The notes under the pieces: generated by a model | What the model saw: only the letters and a program-made list of their open reading frames with translations | Told to the model about the DNA's origin: nothing | Databases searched by the model: none | Shown here: positions 46,417-58,000 of the stretch, in pieces | Numbering within the stretch: position 1 is the first letter of the stretch | Layout: each line of letters starts with the position of its first letter | Source of the DNA: REEB95 sp050729835 | Lineage (GTDB): Bacteria > Pseudomonadota > Alphaproteobacteria > ATCC43930 > CGMCC-115725 | Reading direction: 5' to 3' | DNA length: 64,000 bases | NCBI GenBank assembly: GCA_050729835.1 | Contig: JBOHLS010000006.1 | Coordinates: forward strand, 1-64,000 | Translations under genes and position numbers: made by a program

Positions 46417-47513
46417 GATTTCCGGCTCTGCGCCGCGTTCTCGCGCGCCAGCAACGCGCGCTTGCGCTCGATGCCCCAGCGATAACCGCCGAGCCCGCCG
46501 TCGCGGCGCACCACTCGATGGCACGGGATTGCGATCGCCGCCGGATTCGCGGCGCAGGCTCCGGCAACGGCGCGCACCGCGCGCGGCCGGCCGATGCGCT
46601 TGGCGATCTCGGTATAGGTTGCGGTCGCGCCCAACGGGATCGCACGCAGCGCCTGCCAGACGCGCTGTTGGAAGGCCGTACCGCGTAAATCGAGCGGCAG
46701 GTCCGCGACCGTACCCGGCTGCTCGACCAGGCCGACGACGCGCGCCACCAGATCCGCGAACGACTTGTCGTCGCCGATCAGATGCGCTTTGGGAAACCGC
46801 TCCCGCAGATCGCGTGCGAGCCGATCGGCATCGTCGCCCAACGCGATCATGCAGATGCCCTTCGCGGTCACCGCAACCAGGACCAGACCGAGCGCGCATC
46901 GGCCGATCGCGAAGCGGATCGCGACGCCGGCGCCGCCGGCGCGGAATTCCCGCGGCCGCATGCCGAGCAATTCGTCCGCCACGGCGTAGAATCGTCCGCT
47001 GGAGCCGAACCCAGAATCGTAGATGGCCTCGGTCACGCTGCCGGCGCGCGGCAACACGGCGTGCAGGCGCTTGGCGCGACAGGCGGCGGCATAGGCCCGC
47101 GGCGTCACCCCGGTAACCGCCTTGAAAAGGCGATGGAAGTGAAAGCGGCTCATGCCGGCGTCGCGCGCCAACGTGGCGAGCGCCGGCGTGGTCTCCGCCA
47201 CCTCGATCGCGCGACAAGCGGCGGCGACGATGGTGGCGCGGCGGGCAGCGGGCGGCGGCGCATCCGGCCGGCATCGCTTGCATGGACGAAAGCCAGCGGC
47301 TTCGGCCGCCGCTCGGCTCTCGTGGAAGGTGACGTTCTCGCGCTTCGCCAGCCGCGCCGTGCAGCCGGGTCGGCAGTAAACGCCGGTGGTCCGCACCGAA
47401 TAGTAAAAGTGGCCGTCGGCGGCCACGTCGCGCCGCCGAACCGCGTCCCAGCGTTCCGCCTCGGTCGCGAAGGCCTGTGCGCCGTTCGGCGCCTTGAGTG
47501 CTGCCAGAGCCAT
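46413..47513 (-). CDS. ada: Ada bifunctional regulator / O6-methylguanine-DNA methyltransferase
   Basis: A 366-residue protein repairing alkylated DNA. The N-terminal Zn domain has Cys47, Cys51, Cys78 and Cys81 (YCRPGC and CKRC), of which the first is the methylphosphotriester acceptor. An AraC-type HTH domain follows (AGMSRFHFHRLFKAVTGVTP). The C-terminal methyltransferase has the acceptor Cys in IPCHRVV. Methylation turns it into an activator of its own gene. GGAG before ATG 47513 sets the start; earlier Met codons exist at 47525 and 47558. Confidence 0.95.
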   Translation of the reverse strand: MALAALKAPNGAQAFATEAERWDAVRRRDVAADGHFYYSVRTTGVYCRPGCTARLAKRENVTFHESRAAAEAAGFRPCKRCRPDAPPPAARRATIVAAACRAIEVAETTPALATLARDAGMSRFHFHRLFKAVTGVTPRAYAAACRAKRLHAVLPRAGSVTEAIYDSGFGSSGRFYAVADELLGMRPREFRAGGAGVAIRFAIGRCALGLVLVAVTAKGICMIALGDDADRLARDLRERFPKAHLIGDDKSFADLVARVVGLVEQPGTVADLPLDLRGTAFQQRVWQALRAIPLGATATYTEIAKRIGRPRAVRAVAGACAANPAAIAIPCHRVVRRDGGLGGYRWGIERKRALLARENAAQSRKS

Positions 47514-47619
47514 GATCCGCTCCATATCGATGGCGTCACGGTCCGATCCGCGCCGCAACCCCTATTTGGCATAGCCAGCGACAGGCCACACTCCGGCGCT
47601 TGCTCTCGAATTCGCGCGC

Positions 47620-48180
47620 CTAGACCTTAAGACGCCGGACCCAGGCGGCGAGAGCCGCCATCAACTCGCGGATGAATTTGGGCGACGCCTCGTCGGTCAG
47701 GTGGCCCTGGGCGTCGAACTTGTTCTGCGCCTGCGGGATCATCACCTCGGGCTTGTTGAGCGGAATCATGTCGAGGAACACGCAGGTCTGGCGAAGGTGA
47801 TATTGCGCCCGGCCGGTGCCGAACAGGCCCATGCTCGCGCCCATCATCGCCACCGGCTTGCCGGCGAACGGCTGATCGGGCGGCCTCGACGCCCAGTCGA
47901 TGGCGTTCTTGAGCACGCCGGGCATCGAATAGTTGTATTCCGGCGTGACGAACAGCAATCCGTCAGCCGCCTTGATTCGCCGGCGCAGATCCTCGACCAC
48001 GGGCGGGAAACCCTGCTGACGGATGTCCTCGTTGTAGGGCGGAATCTCGCCGAGCCGGTCGTACTGATCGAGCGTCATGCCGGGCGGCAGGTTTTCCGCG
48101 GCCACCTTGAGCGCCATGCGGTTATAGGAGCCCTTGCGCAAGCTGCCGCAGATCGCGAAGACCTTGATCGTATCAGCCAT
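47620..48180 (-). CDS. NAD(P)H-dependent FMN reductase
   Basis: A 186-residue flavodoxin-fold reductase with FMN loop ICGSLRKGSYNRMAL, PPYNEDI, VTPEYNYSMPGVLKNAIDW and AMMGASMG. It is a paralogue of the protein at 29113-29676 and closer to ChrR/YieF-type quinone and chromate reductases. It is monocistronic by spacing, between ada and the lipid A deacylase-like gene. Confidence 0.92.
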   Translation of the reverse strand: MADTIKVFAICGSLRKGSYNRMALKVAAENLPPGMTLDQYDRLGEIPPYNEDIRQQGFPPVVEDLRRRIKAADGLLFVTPEYNYSMPGVLKNAIDWASRPPDQPFAGKPVAMMGASMGLFGTGRAQYHLRQTCVFLDMIPLNKPEVMIPQAQNKFDAQGHLTDEASPKFIRELMAALAAWVRRLKV

Positions 48181-48260
48181 GACCTCTCCATCGCCTCATG
48201 CGCGCACAAAAAGCACGGCGCGTCGGCCGGATCAAGACCGGCCATGTCCGCGTCGACGCC

Positions 48261-49256
48261 TCAGAGACCGAACGCGAAGCGGAACCCGGCATAGCTGTCC
48301 TCGCCTTGCTGGCCATAGAACTCCTTGCTGCGCGTCAACAATCCGATGTCGAGGCGGACGTCGTCTTGCCAGAAAAGCGCGGCGCCCGCCGTCAGATCGC
48401 CGACCAGCGGCTTCTTCTCGACATGTGCGCTCGACGCGAAACTGTTGCCGTCGAGGAAGATGTTGCGCGCAACCGCGCGGCCTTCGGCACCGGTGAAAAC
48501 ATACCAGCCAAGCGGCTCGGTCATGCCGGCCGCGTCGAACCAGTCGGTGCCGGACGGCGCCGGGCGGATGCGCGCCGGACCGTAATCGGCGTTGAGGTCC
48601 TGGCCGATGCGCAGCACGCCGCCGACCGCGCCATAGGTGAACACGTTGCCGGCGGTCACGCCGGCCGACGGCACGACATCGACGCCGACGCCGCCGAGAT
48701 CGGCCAAGCGCACGCGCCAATGCTTGCCGTAGGACATTGCCAGGCCGGGCTCGTTCTTCAGCTGGCCGTGCCAGCCCTGCCCGCCGGGGATGCCGACGAT
48801 GAACTGATGCCAGTCGTTCTGCACTTGGCGGCCGAGCGCCACCGGGCCGACCACGCCGAGCAGCAATTCCAGGTTGGTAAGCTGGTTGCCGTTTTCCTGC
48901 AGCAGCGCGCCGCCGGTATAGAGCCAGCCGGCGTAAGGACGGTCGCGCGGATCGGGCGGATTGAGCGTGAGATTGGCCGGCGTGAAGATGCTCTGGCCGA
49001 GCACAATCCAGTCGAAGCGGCGCTCGCTTCCGGCCGCGTCCGGAAACAGCGGCGACACCGGATCGAACGACTGGTAGCGCCAATCGGCCGGCGACAGCGG
49101 ATCGGACAGATACGCGCCACGGATGCCCTGGGTGTAGTGCTTGTCGCTGGTGAAGAAGAGCGAGTCGTTCTCTTCGAGAATCGAGAGCTGCTCGGCGTGC
49201 GCCGCCGCCGCACAGAGGCACGCTCCGGCCACGAAAACGGCGGCATGGGCTCGCAT
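48261..49256 (-). CDS. LpxR-family lipid A deacylase-like outer membrane protein
   Basis: A 331-residue outer-membrane protein of the LpxR (DUF2219) family. Signal peptide (cleavage near AHA) is followed by the family's start ..ILEENDSLFFTSDKHYTQGIR, then RPYAGWLYTGG, NDWHQFI and the C-terminal aromatic strand ending FRFAFGL. Known members remove the 3'-acyloxyacyl group of lipid A. The conserved Asn-Asp and His residues are present, but activity is inferred only. It starts 9 bases after the NodT gene ends, so the two are probably co-transcribed. Confidence 0.85.
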   Translation of the reverse strand: MRAHAAVFVAGACLCAAAAHAEQLSILEENDSLFFTSDKHYTQGIRGAYLSDPLSPADWRYQSFDPVSPLFPDAAGSERRFDWIVLGQSIFTPANLTLNPPDPRDRPYAGWLYTGGALLQENGNQLTNLELLLGVVGPVALGRQVQNDWHQFIVGIPGGQGWHGQLKNEPGLAMSYGKHWRVRLADLGGVGVDVVPSAGVTAGNVFTYGAVGGVLRIGQDLNADYGPARIRPAPSGTDWFDAAGMTEPLGWYVFTGAEGRAVARNIFLDGNSFASSAHVEKKPLVGDLTAGAALFWQDDVRLDIGLLTRSKEFYGQQGEDSYAGFRFAFGL

Positions 49257-49265
49257 CGTCCCGTA

Positions 49266-50750
49266 TTAATGCGTCGAGGCCCGATTTGGCTCCGTGCCAG
49301 CTTGGGTTAGGGCGCCGCGCTGCCACCAGCCGCCGCCCATTGCCAGGAACAGTTGCGCCGTGTCGACATAACGCTGCGCCACCGCCTGGGCGTAGCCGAG
49401 ACGGGCGCGCTGATAGAGCCGCGAAGCATCGAGCACCTGCAGCAGGGCCACCTCACCGGCCTGATAGGCGCGGCGGGTCAGGTCGAGCGACCGGCGGGAG
49501 GATTCGAGCGCGGCGCGCTGCTCGTCGAGCAGCTGCGTGTCGTGGTCGAGCGCGTCCAGGGTATCGGCCACCTGGGCGAAGGATTGCAGCACGATCTGCT
49601 GATAGGTTGCGCGCGCCGACTCGAAGTTGTTCTCGGCCGCGCGCTCTTGCGCCCGGAGCGCGCCGCCGTGGAACAGCGGCGCGGTGACGCCAGCGCCGAA
49701 GTTCCAGACATTGCCGCTGGCCGTCAGCACCGTGTGGGGCGCGAACCCGATCTGCCCGACCGCGGCGCTCAGGGTGACGTCGGGATAGAACTGCGCCGCG
49801 GCAACGCCGACCGCCGCCGAGGCGGCATGGAGCTCGGCTTCGGCGGCCAGGATGTCCGGACGTTGATGCACCAGCGCCGACGGCAAGCTGAGCGGAACGT
49901 CGGCCGGCAGGGTCAGCGAATCGAGCGTGAAATCCGGCGGCGACCAGGTGCCCGGGGTCTCCGCCACCAGTACCGTCAGCGCATGCCGGGCGATGCTCAG
50001 CCGTTGCTGCAGCGGCGGCAGCAAGGTGCGGTCCGTGGCCAGCTGACTGCGGGCGCTTTCGACGTCGAGATCGGTCGCGCCGCCGGCTTGGACGCTTCCC
50101 CGTACCAGCGCAAGGAGGTTGTGGTCATCGGCAACCACGTCGTTAACGGCGGCGATCTGCGCGTTGATCGTGGCGATGCCGATGGCGTCGGTCACGGCAT
50201 TGCCGGTCACGGCGAGATAAGCCGCGGTCAGCTGATAGCGCTCGACGTCGGCTTGGGCCTCGCGCTGCTCGACGAGGCGGCGATTGCGGCCGAAGGGATC
50301 GAGCGAATAGCTGACCGTGGGTCCGATCGAGAACACGTTGAACGTGGCCGGCGGCTGCTTGAGGCCGAAGGCGGCGAAGCTCACCTTCTCGCGCTCGGCC
50401 AATGCGGCGAAATCGAGCCGCGGAAAGAGTTCGCCACGCGCGGCTACGACGATGTTCCGGGCCGCTGCGAGATTGGCGTGCGCTGCCGCGAGATCTTGAT
50501 TGCCGGCGATCGCCTGTTTCAGCACCCGATCGAGCGCCGGCGAGCGATAAAGGGCCCACCAATCGCCGGCGATCTTCCGGCCGACGGCAATACGCTGCGT
50601 CGGCTCGCCCGCAACCGGCGGCGGCGCGGCGTGGGCGGTGTCATAGGCCTGATCGCTCGGCGGCGACGGCAGCGTGAAATTCGGACCGACGGTGCAACCG
50701 GCGAGTAGCGCGCCGATCAGCAGCGGCGCCAGTGCCGGGCGCACCAGCAT
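49266..50750 (-). CDS. Efflux outer-membrane lipoprotein, NodT family
   Basis: A 494-residue TolC-like channel protein. Signal peptide ends with lipobox LLAGC (Cys19), then TVGPNF as in the NodT/OprM group. DWWALYRSPALDRVLKQAIAGN and the duplicated coiled-coil OEP repeats follow. Such proteins join RND or MFS pumps to the outer membrane. No inner-membrane pump or periplasmic adaptor is beside it, so its partner is elsewhere. It is transcribed with the LpxR-like gene. Confidence 0.93.
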   Translation of the reverse strand: MLVRPALAPLLIGALLAGCTVGPNFTLPSPPSDQAYDTAHAAPPPVAGEPTQRIAVGRKIAGDWWALYRSPALDRVLKQAIAGNQDLAAAHANLAAARNIVVAARGELFPRLDFAALAEREKVSFAAFGLKQPPATFNVFSIGPTVSYSLDPFGRNRRLVEQREAQADVERYQLTAAYLAVTGNAVTDAIGIATINAQIAAVNDVVADDHNLLALVRGSVQAGGATDLDVESARSQLATDRTLLPPLQQRLSIARHALTVLVAETPGTWSPPDFTLDSLTLPADVPLSLPSALVHQRPDILAAEAELHAASAAVGVAAAQFYPDVTLSAAVGQIGFAPHTVLTASGNVWNFGAGVTAPLFHGGALRAQERAAENNFESARATYQQIVLQSFAQVADTLDALDHDTQLLDEQRAALESSRRSLDLTRRAYQAGEVALLQVLDASRLYQRARLGYAQAVAQRYVDTAQLFLAMGGGWWQRGALTQAGTEPNRASTH

Positions 50751-50850
50751 GGACAGCTCCGAGGTTTCGGGTGGCTACCAATAGGCCCGCGACAGCGACG
50801 TTGCAACGCTATGAGGTCCACCACCCCTGCATGGTGGCCGTGCATGCCGT

Positions 50851-52725
<1,875 letters not shown>

Positions 52726-52854
52726 GCATCAGGCTTTTTAACGAAGAAAATCTGCGGTGAAGCATGGATGAGAATCCTTAACGTTGGGTTTGCCGAGATG
52801 CGCTGCGCCAAACCACGCGCTATGGTGAAGGAAGGGTTAACGCCGGAGGCGACG

Positions 52855-53640
52855 ATGCGCGAAACCGACGCCATGCGCGACGCACGGGCGGTCACGCTGC
52901 ACCGGACGGGCAACGGGCCACCCGTGGTTTTGCTGCACTGCCTCGGCGTCGATCATCGGCTGTGGCCGATCGCGCTCGCCGGCATGGAGCGCGAGCACAC
53001 ACTCCTCGCCTATGATTTCCCCGGCCATGGGGCGAGTCCGGTCCCCTTGGCCCCTTACGGCATCGCCGATCTGTCGGCGCAGCTCGCGGCGGTGCTCGAT
53101 CGCGCCGGCATCGCGCGGGCGACGCTTGCCGGCATATCACTCGGCGGCCTGGTGGCGCAGCATTTCGCCGTCCGCCATCCGGCACGGGTCGATCGGCTCG
53201 TGCTGATCGACACGACGCCGTGCTACACTGACGAATTGCGCAAGATGTGGGCCGTGCGCGCCGCGCAAGCCCGCCAGGACGGCGTCGGCGCGCTGATTCC
53301 TGGCCTGCTCGAGATCTGGTTCACCAAGGCGTTCGCCGCTCAGGACCCGCCGGCGGTGCGCTATGTCCGCGGCGCGCTCGAACTCTGCCCGGGCGAAGGC
53401 TATGCTCGCGCCTGCGAGGCGCTCGCGGCCGCTGATCTGCGCGATCTGGCGGCCAAAATCGCCGCGCCGACCCTGGTGGTCTGCGGCGAGCAGGACATCC
53501 CGAGCTTCCTCGACGCGGCGCGCTGGCTTGATGCCAACATCGCGAATTCGCGGCTGGCGTGGCTGGCGCCGGCGCGGCACGCTTCGATCCTCGAGCGGCC
53601 GGAAGCCTTCCGGCGGGCGCTACGCGAGTTCCTCGTCTAA
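52855..53640 (+). CDS. Alpha/beta hydrolase (3-oxoadipate enol-lactonase-like)
   Basis: A 261-residue alpha/beta hydrolase. The oxyanion region is VVLLHCLGVDHRLW, the nucleophile elbow GISLGGLVAQ (Ser), the acid CGEQDIPS (Asp), and the His comes from APARHASILERPE. It resembles 3-oxoadipate enol-lactonase (PcaD) and related esterases, but no aromatic-degradation genes are nearby. The ATG at 52855 follows GGAGG by 5 bases; earlier ATGs lack a site. It converges with gltD, with stop codons overlapping. Confidence 0.85.
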   Translation: MRETDAMRDARAVTLHRTGNGPPVVLLHCLGVDHRLWPIALAGMEREHTLLAYDFPGHGASPVPLAPYGIADLSAQLAAVLDRAGIARATLAGISLGGLVAQHFAVRHPARVDRLVLIDTTPCYTDELRKMWAVRAAQARQDGVGALIPGLLEIWFTKAFAAQDPPAVRYVRGALELCPGEGYARACEALAAADLRDLAAKIAAPTLVVCGEQDIPSFLDAARWLDANIANSRLAWLAPARHASILERPEAFRRALREFLV

Positions 53641-55076
53641 CGCGGCAAGTCGGATCGGCCCATCAGGAATTCGTCGACCGCGCGAGCGCATTGCCGGCCC
53701 TCGCGGATCGCCCAAACCACCAGCGACTGGCCGCGGCGCGCGTCGCCGGCGGCGAACACCTTGTCGACGCTGGTGCGGTAGTCTTCGGTATTGGCCTTGA
53801 TGTTGCCGCGCGGGTCGAGCGCCACGCCGACGCCTTCGACCGCGCCCGACTTGACCGGATGGACGAAGCCCATGGCCAGCAGCACGAGTTCGGCGGGGAT
53901 GTGAAAGGCGCTGTTCGACAGCTCAACCATCTGCATGCGGCCATCCGCGTCGCGATGCCACTGCACGCGCACGCAATCGAGGCCGGTGACGCTGCCGTCC
54001 TTGCTGGCGAAACCCTTGGTCACGACCGACCAATCGCGGTCGACCCCTTCCTCCTGCGACGACGAGGTGCGCAGCTTCATCGGCCAATCCGGCCAGGTCA
54101 GTAGCTTGTCCTCGTGTTCGGGCGGCTGCGGCATGATCTCGATCTGCGTGATTGACTTGGCGCCCTGCCGGTTCGAGGTGCCGATGCAGTCGGAGCCGGT
54201 ATCGCCACCGCCGATCACCAGCACGTTCTTGCCACCGGCGAGGATGTCCGCGCCGTCGAACTTTTCGCCGGCGACGCGGTGATTCTGCTGGGTCAGGAAA
54301 TCCATTGCGAAATTGATGCCGGCGAGCTCGCAGCCTGACACCGGCAGATCGCGCGGCTGCTCGGCGCCGATGGCGAAGACCACGGCGTCGTTCGCCTTCA
54401 TCAGCTTCGCCACCGGCACGTTGCGGCCGACATGCGCGTTGACATGGAAGACCACGCCTTCGGCCCGCATCTGGGCAATCCGCCGGTCGACGACGTGCTT
54501 TTCGAGCTTGAAGTCGGGAATGCCGAGCCGCAGCAGCCCGCCGATCCGCGGCGATTTCTCGTAGACGGCGACGTCGTGCCCGGCGCGCGCAAGCTGCTGG
54601 GCGCAGGCGAGCCCCGCCGGGCCAGAGCCGATGACGGCTACGCGCTTGCCGGTGCGGTGCTTGGCCGGCATGGGCACGACCCAGCCGGCTTCCCAGCCGC
54701 GGTCGGCGATGGCCTGCTCGATGGTCTTGATGGTAACCGGCGATTCGATGAGGTTCAGCGTGCACGAGGCTTCGCACGGCGCCGGACAGATGCGTCCGGT
54801 GAAGTCGGGGAAATTGTTGGTCGAGTGCAGCACCTCGAGCGCGCGCTGCGTGTCGCCTTCGTAGACCAGGTCGTTCCAGTCCGGGATGATGTTGTTGACC
54901 GGGCACGCGACGTGACAGTACGGCGTGCCGCAATCCATGCAGCGCCCGGCCTGGCGCTTCAACTCGTCGGGCGGCAGCGCCTCGGTGAATTCGCGATAGT
55001 GCTTGAGGCGTGCCTCGACCGGCGCGTAGGCATGGTCTCGCCGCTCGAACTCCATGAACCCGGTCGGCTTAGCCAT
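53637..55076 (-). CDS. gltD: Glutamate synthase small subunit (NADPH)
   Basis: A 479-residue flavoprotein that passes electrons from NADPH to the large subunit. N-terminal 4Fe-4S cysteines lie in CMDCGTPYCHVACPVNNIIPDW and ICPAPCEASC. Then come FAD-binding VIGSGPAGLACAQQLARAGHDV and NADPH-binding VIGGGDTGSDCIGT, ending DARRGQSLVVWAIREGR. It follows gltB by 4 bases in one operon for ammonia assimilation. Confidence 0.98.
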   Translation of the reverse strand: MAKPTGFMEFERRDHAYAPVEARLKHYREFTEALPPDELKRQAGRCMDCGTPYCHVACPVNNIIPDWNDLVYEGDTQRALEVLHSTNNFPDFTGRICPAPCEASCTLNLIESPVTIKTIEQAIADRGWEAGWVVPMPAKHRTGKRVAVIGSGPAGLACAQQLARAGHDVAVYEKSPRIGGLLRLGIPDFKLEKHVVDRRIAQMRAEGVVFHVNAHVGRNVPVAKLMKANDAVVFAIGAEQPRDLPVSGCELAGINFAMDFLTQQNHRVAGEKFDGADILAGGKNVLVIGGGDTGSDCIGTSNRQGAKSITQIEIMPQPPEHEDKLLTWPDWPMKLRTSSSQEEGVDRDWSVVTKGFASKDGSVTGLDCVRVQWHRDADGRMQMVELSNSAFHIPAELVLLAMGFVHPVKSGAVEGVGVALDPRGNIKANTEDYRTSVDKVFAAGDARRGQSLVVWAIREGRQCARAVDEFLMGRSDLPR

Positions 55077-55080
55077 CGGA

Positions 55081-58000
55081 TCAGGCGCTCACCGCGACGC
55101 CAATCGCCGCCGGCGCGGCCTTCTGCGCTTGCTCGATCTTCTGCAGGGCACGCCGATATTCGACCGGCATGACCTTGACGAACTGATTCTGCCAGTGCGT
55201 CCAGTTTTCGAGAATCATGCGGGCGCGCGGGCTTTGCGTCAGCCGCGCGTGCCGCTCGATCATCCGCCGCAACAGGCGAATGTCGTTCTCGTGCAGCGAA
55301 TAGGCGAATGCGATCGGCTGGTCGGCGTCCACCGGGCCGTCCTCGCCCTGGAGCGACTCGAGCTCGACCATCGCGGTGTTGCAGCGTGTCTTGAAATCGC
55401 CGCGCTCGTCGAGCACGTAGGCGACGCCGCCGCTCATTCCGGCGGCGAAATTCAGACCGGTGTCGCCGAGCACGGCGACGATGCCGCCGGTCATGTATTC
55501 GCAGCAATGCGCGCCGGCGCCTTCGATCACCGCGATCGCACCAGAGTTGCGCACGGCGAAGCGCTCGCCAGCGACGCCGCTGAAATAGCACTCGCCGCTG
55601 ATCGCGCCGTAGAGCACGGTGTTGCCGACGATGATGCTCTTGTCGCGCGCCAGCTTGCTGTCGTCCGGCGGATAGACCACCAGCCGGCCGCCCGACAGGC
55701 CCTTGCCGGCATAGTCGTTGGTGGCGCCTTCGAGCGTGAAGGCGATGCCGCGCGCCAGGAACCCGCCGAAGGTCTGGCCGCCGGTGCCCTTGAAGCGGAC
55801 GTCGATGGTGGCATCGGGCAGGCCGGCGTCGCCGTAGCGCCGCGCCAGCTCGCCCGACAGCATGGCGCCGACGGTGCGGTTGACGTTGCGGACCGGCAGC
55901 TCGATCTTGACCTTCTTGCCCTTTTCAAGTGCCGGCTTGGCCAAGGCGATCAGCTTGTGGTCGAGCGCCTTTTCGAGCCGGTGGTTCTGCGCCTCGCATT
56001 GATAGGTCTTGGTGCCGGGCGGCACCTGCGGCCGGTGCAGCACGCGGCTTAAGTCGATCTGCCCCGCCTTCGGATGGTTCGAGCCGCGGCGCATCATCAG
56101 CCGGTCGGCGCGGCCGATCATCTCGTTGAAGGTGCGGAAGCCGAGCTTGGCCATCAGCTCGCGCGTCTCTTCGGCGACGAAGCGGAAGAAGGTGATGACG
56201 TCCTCGGGCTTGCCGACGAAGCGCTTGCGCAGCTCGGCGTCCTGGGTCGCGACCCCGACCGGGCAGGTGTTGAGGTGGCATTTGCGCATCATCACGCAGC
56301 CTTCGGCGATGAGCGAGGCGGTGCCGAAGGCGAACTCGTCGGCGCCCAGGAGCGCGCCGATGATGACATCGCGGCCGGTGCGCATGCCGCCGTCGACCTG
56401 CACCGCGATGCGCCCGCGCAGGCCGTTCAGCACCAGGGTCTGATGCGTTTCGGCGAGGCCGATCTCCCACGGCTCGCCGGCATGATGGATCGAGGTCAGC
56501 GGCGAGGCGCCGGTGCCGCCCTCGTGGCCAGCGATGGTGACGTGGTCGGCATAGGCCTTGGCGACGCCGGCGGCGACCGTCCCGATGCCGATCTCGGCCA
56601 CCAGCTTGACGCTGATCCACGCCTTGGGATTGACGTTCTTCAGGTCGTGGATGAGCTGCGCCAGATCCTCGATCGAGTAGATATCGTGATGCGGCGGCGG
56701 CGAAATCAGCCCGACGCCGGGCACTGAATGGCGGGTCTTTGCGATCCAGTCGCTGATCTTGTGCCCGGGCAACTGGCCGCCTTCGCCCGGCTTGGCGCCT
56801 TGCGCCATCTTGATCTGGAGCATGTCGCCGTTGACCAGGTACTCGGCGTTGACGCCGAAGCGGCCGGAAGCGACCTGCTTGATCGCCGAGCGCATCGAAT
56901 CGCCGTTGTCGAGTGGCTTGTAGCGCCGCGGGTCCTCGCCGCCCTCGCCGGTGTTGGAGCGCCCGCCGATGCGGTTCATGGCGATGGCGAGCGTGGTGTG
57001 CGCCTCCCATGAGATCGAGCCGAACGACATCGCGCCGGTCGAGAACCGCCGCATGATGTTCTCCACCGGCTCGACCTGATCGAGCAGAATCGGCTCGGGC
57101 GCAAAATCGAAATCGAGCAGGCCGCGAAGCGCGACCGCGCCGTCCTCCTGGTCGCCGGTGCGACGGGCGTATTCCTTGTACTTGCGATAGTTGTTGCCGC
57201 GCACCGCGTGCTGCAGCAGGGCGACCGTATCCATGGTCCAGACGTGTTGCTCGCCGCGCACGCGGTAGAGGATTTCGCCGCCCGGGTCGAGCGCGTTGCG
57301 ATAGATCGGCGCGTCGCCGAACGCCAGCCGATGGCGCCGCACCGTCTCGTCGGCGATCTCCTTGAGGCCGATGCCCTCGACCGGCGAGGTGGTGCCGGTG
57401 AAGTATTCGTCGAGGACGGCGCGGTTGAGGCCGACGGCGTCGAAGATCTGCGCGCCGCAATAGGACTGGAAGGTGCAGATGCCCATCTTGGACATCACCT
57501 TCATGATCCCCTTGGTCAGGGCCTTGATGTAGCGCTTCTGCGCCTCGATCTCGGTGACCAGCTTCTCGCCCAAATCGCGCTTCAGCGCAGCGATGCTGTC
57601 GAGCGCCAGATAGGGATTGATCGCCTCGGCGCCGTAGCCGGCGAGCAGGCAGATGTCGTGCAGCTGCCGCGCCTCGCCGCTCTCGACCACCAAGCCGACC
57701 TCGGTGCGCAGGCCCTCGCGGATCAGGCTGTGATGGACCGCGGCGATCGCGAGCAGCGACGGCATCGCGATGTGCTCGGCGTCGAGCGCGCGATCCGACA
57801 GCACGATGATGTTGGAGCCGGCCCGCACCGCGTCCATGGCCTGGCCGCAGATGCGCTTCAGCGCCGGTTCCATGCCGTCGACGCTCTCGGTCGCGGGATA
57901 GCAGATCGAGAGCGTGAAGCTCTTGAAATGGCCGTTGGTGTTGTCCTCGATGCGGCGGATTCGCTCCATGTCCATGTTGGTCAGGACAGGCTGATGCAGC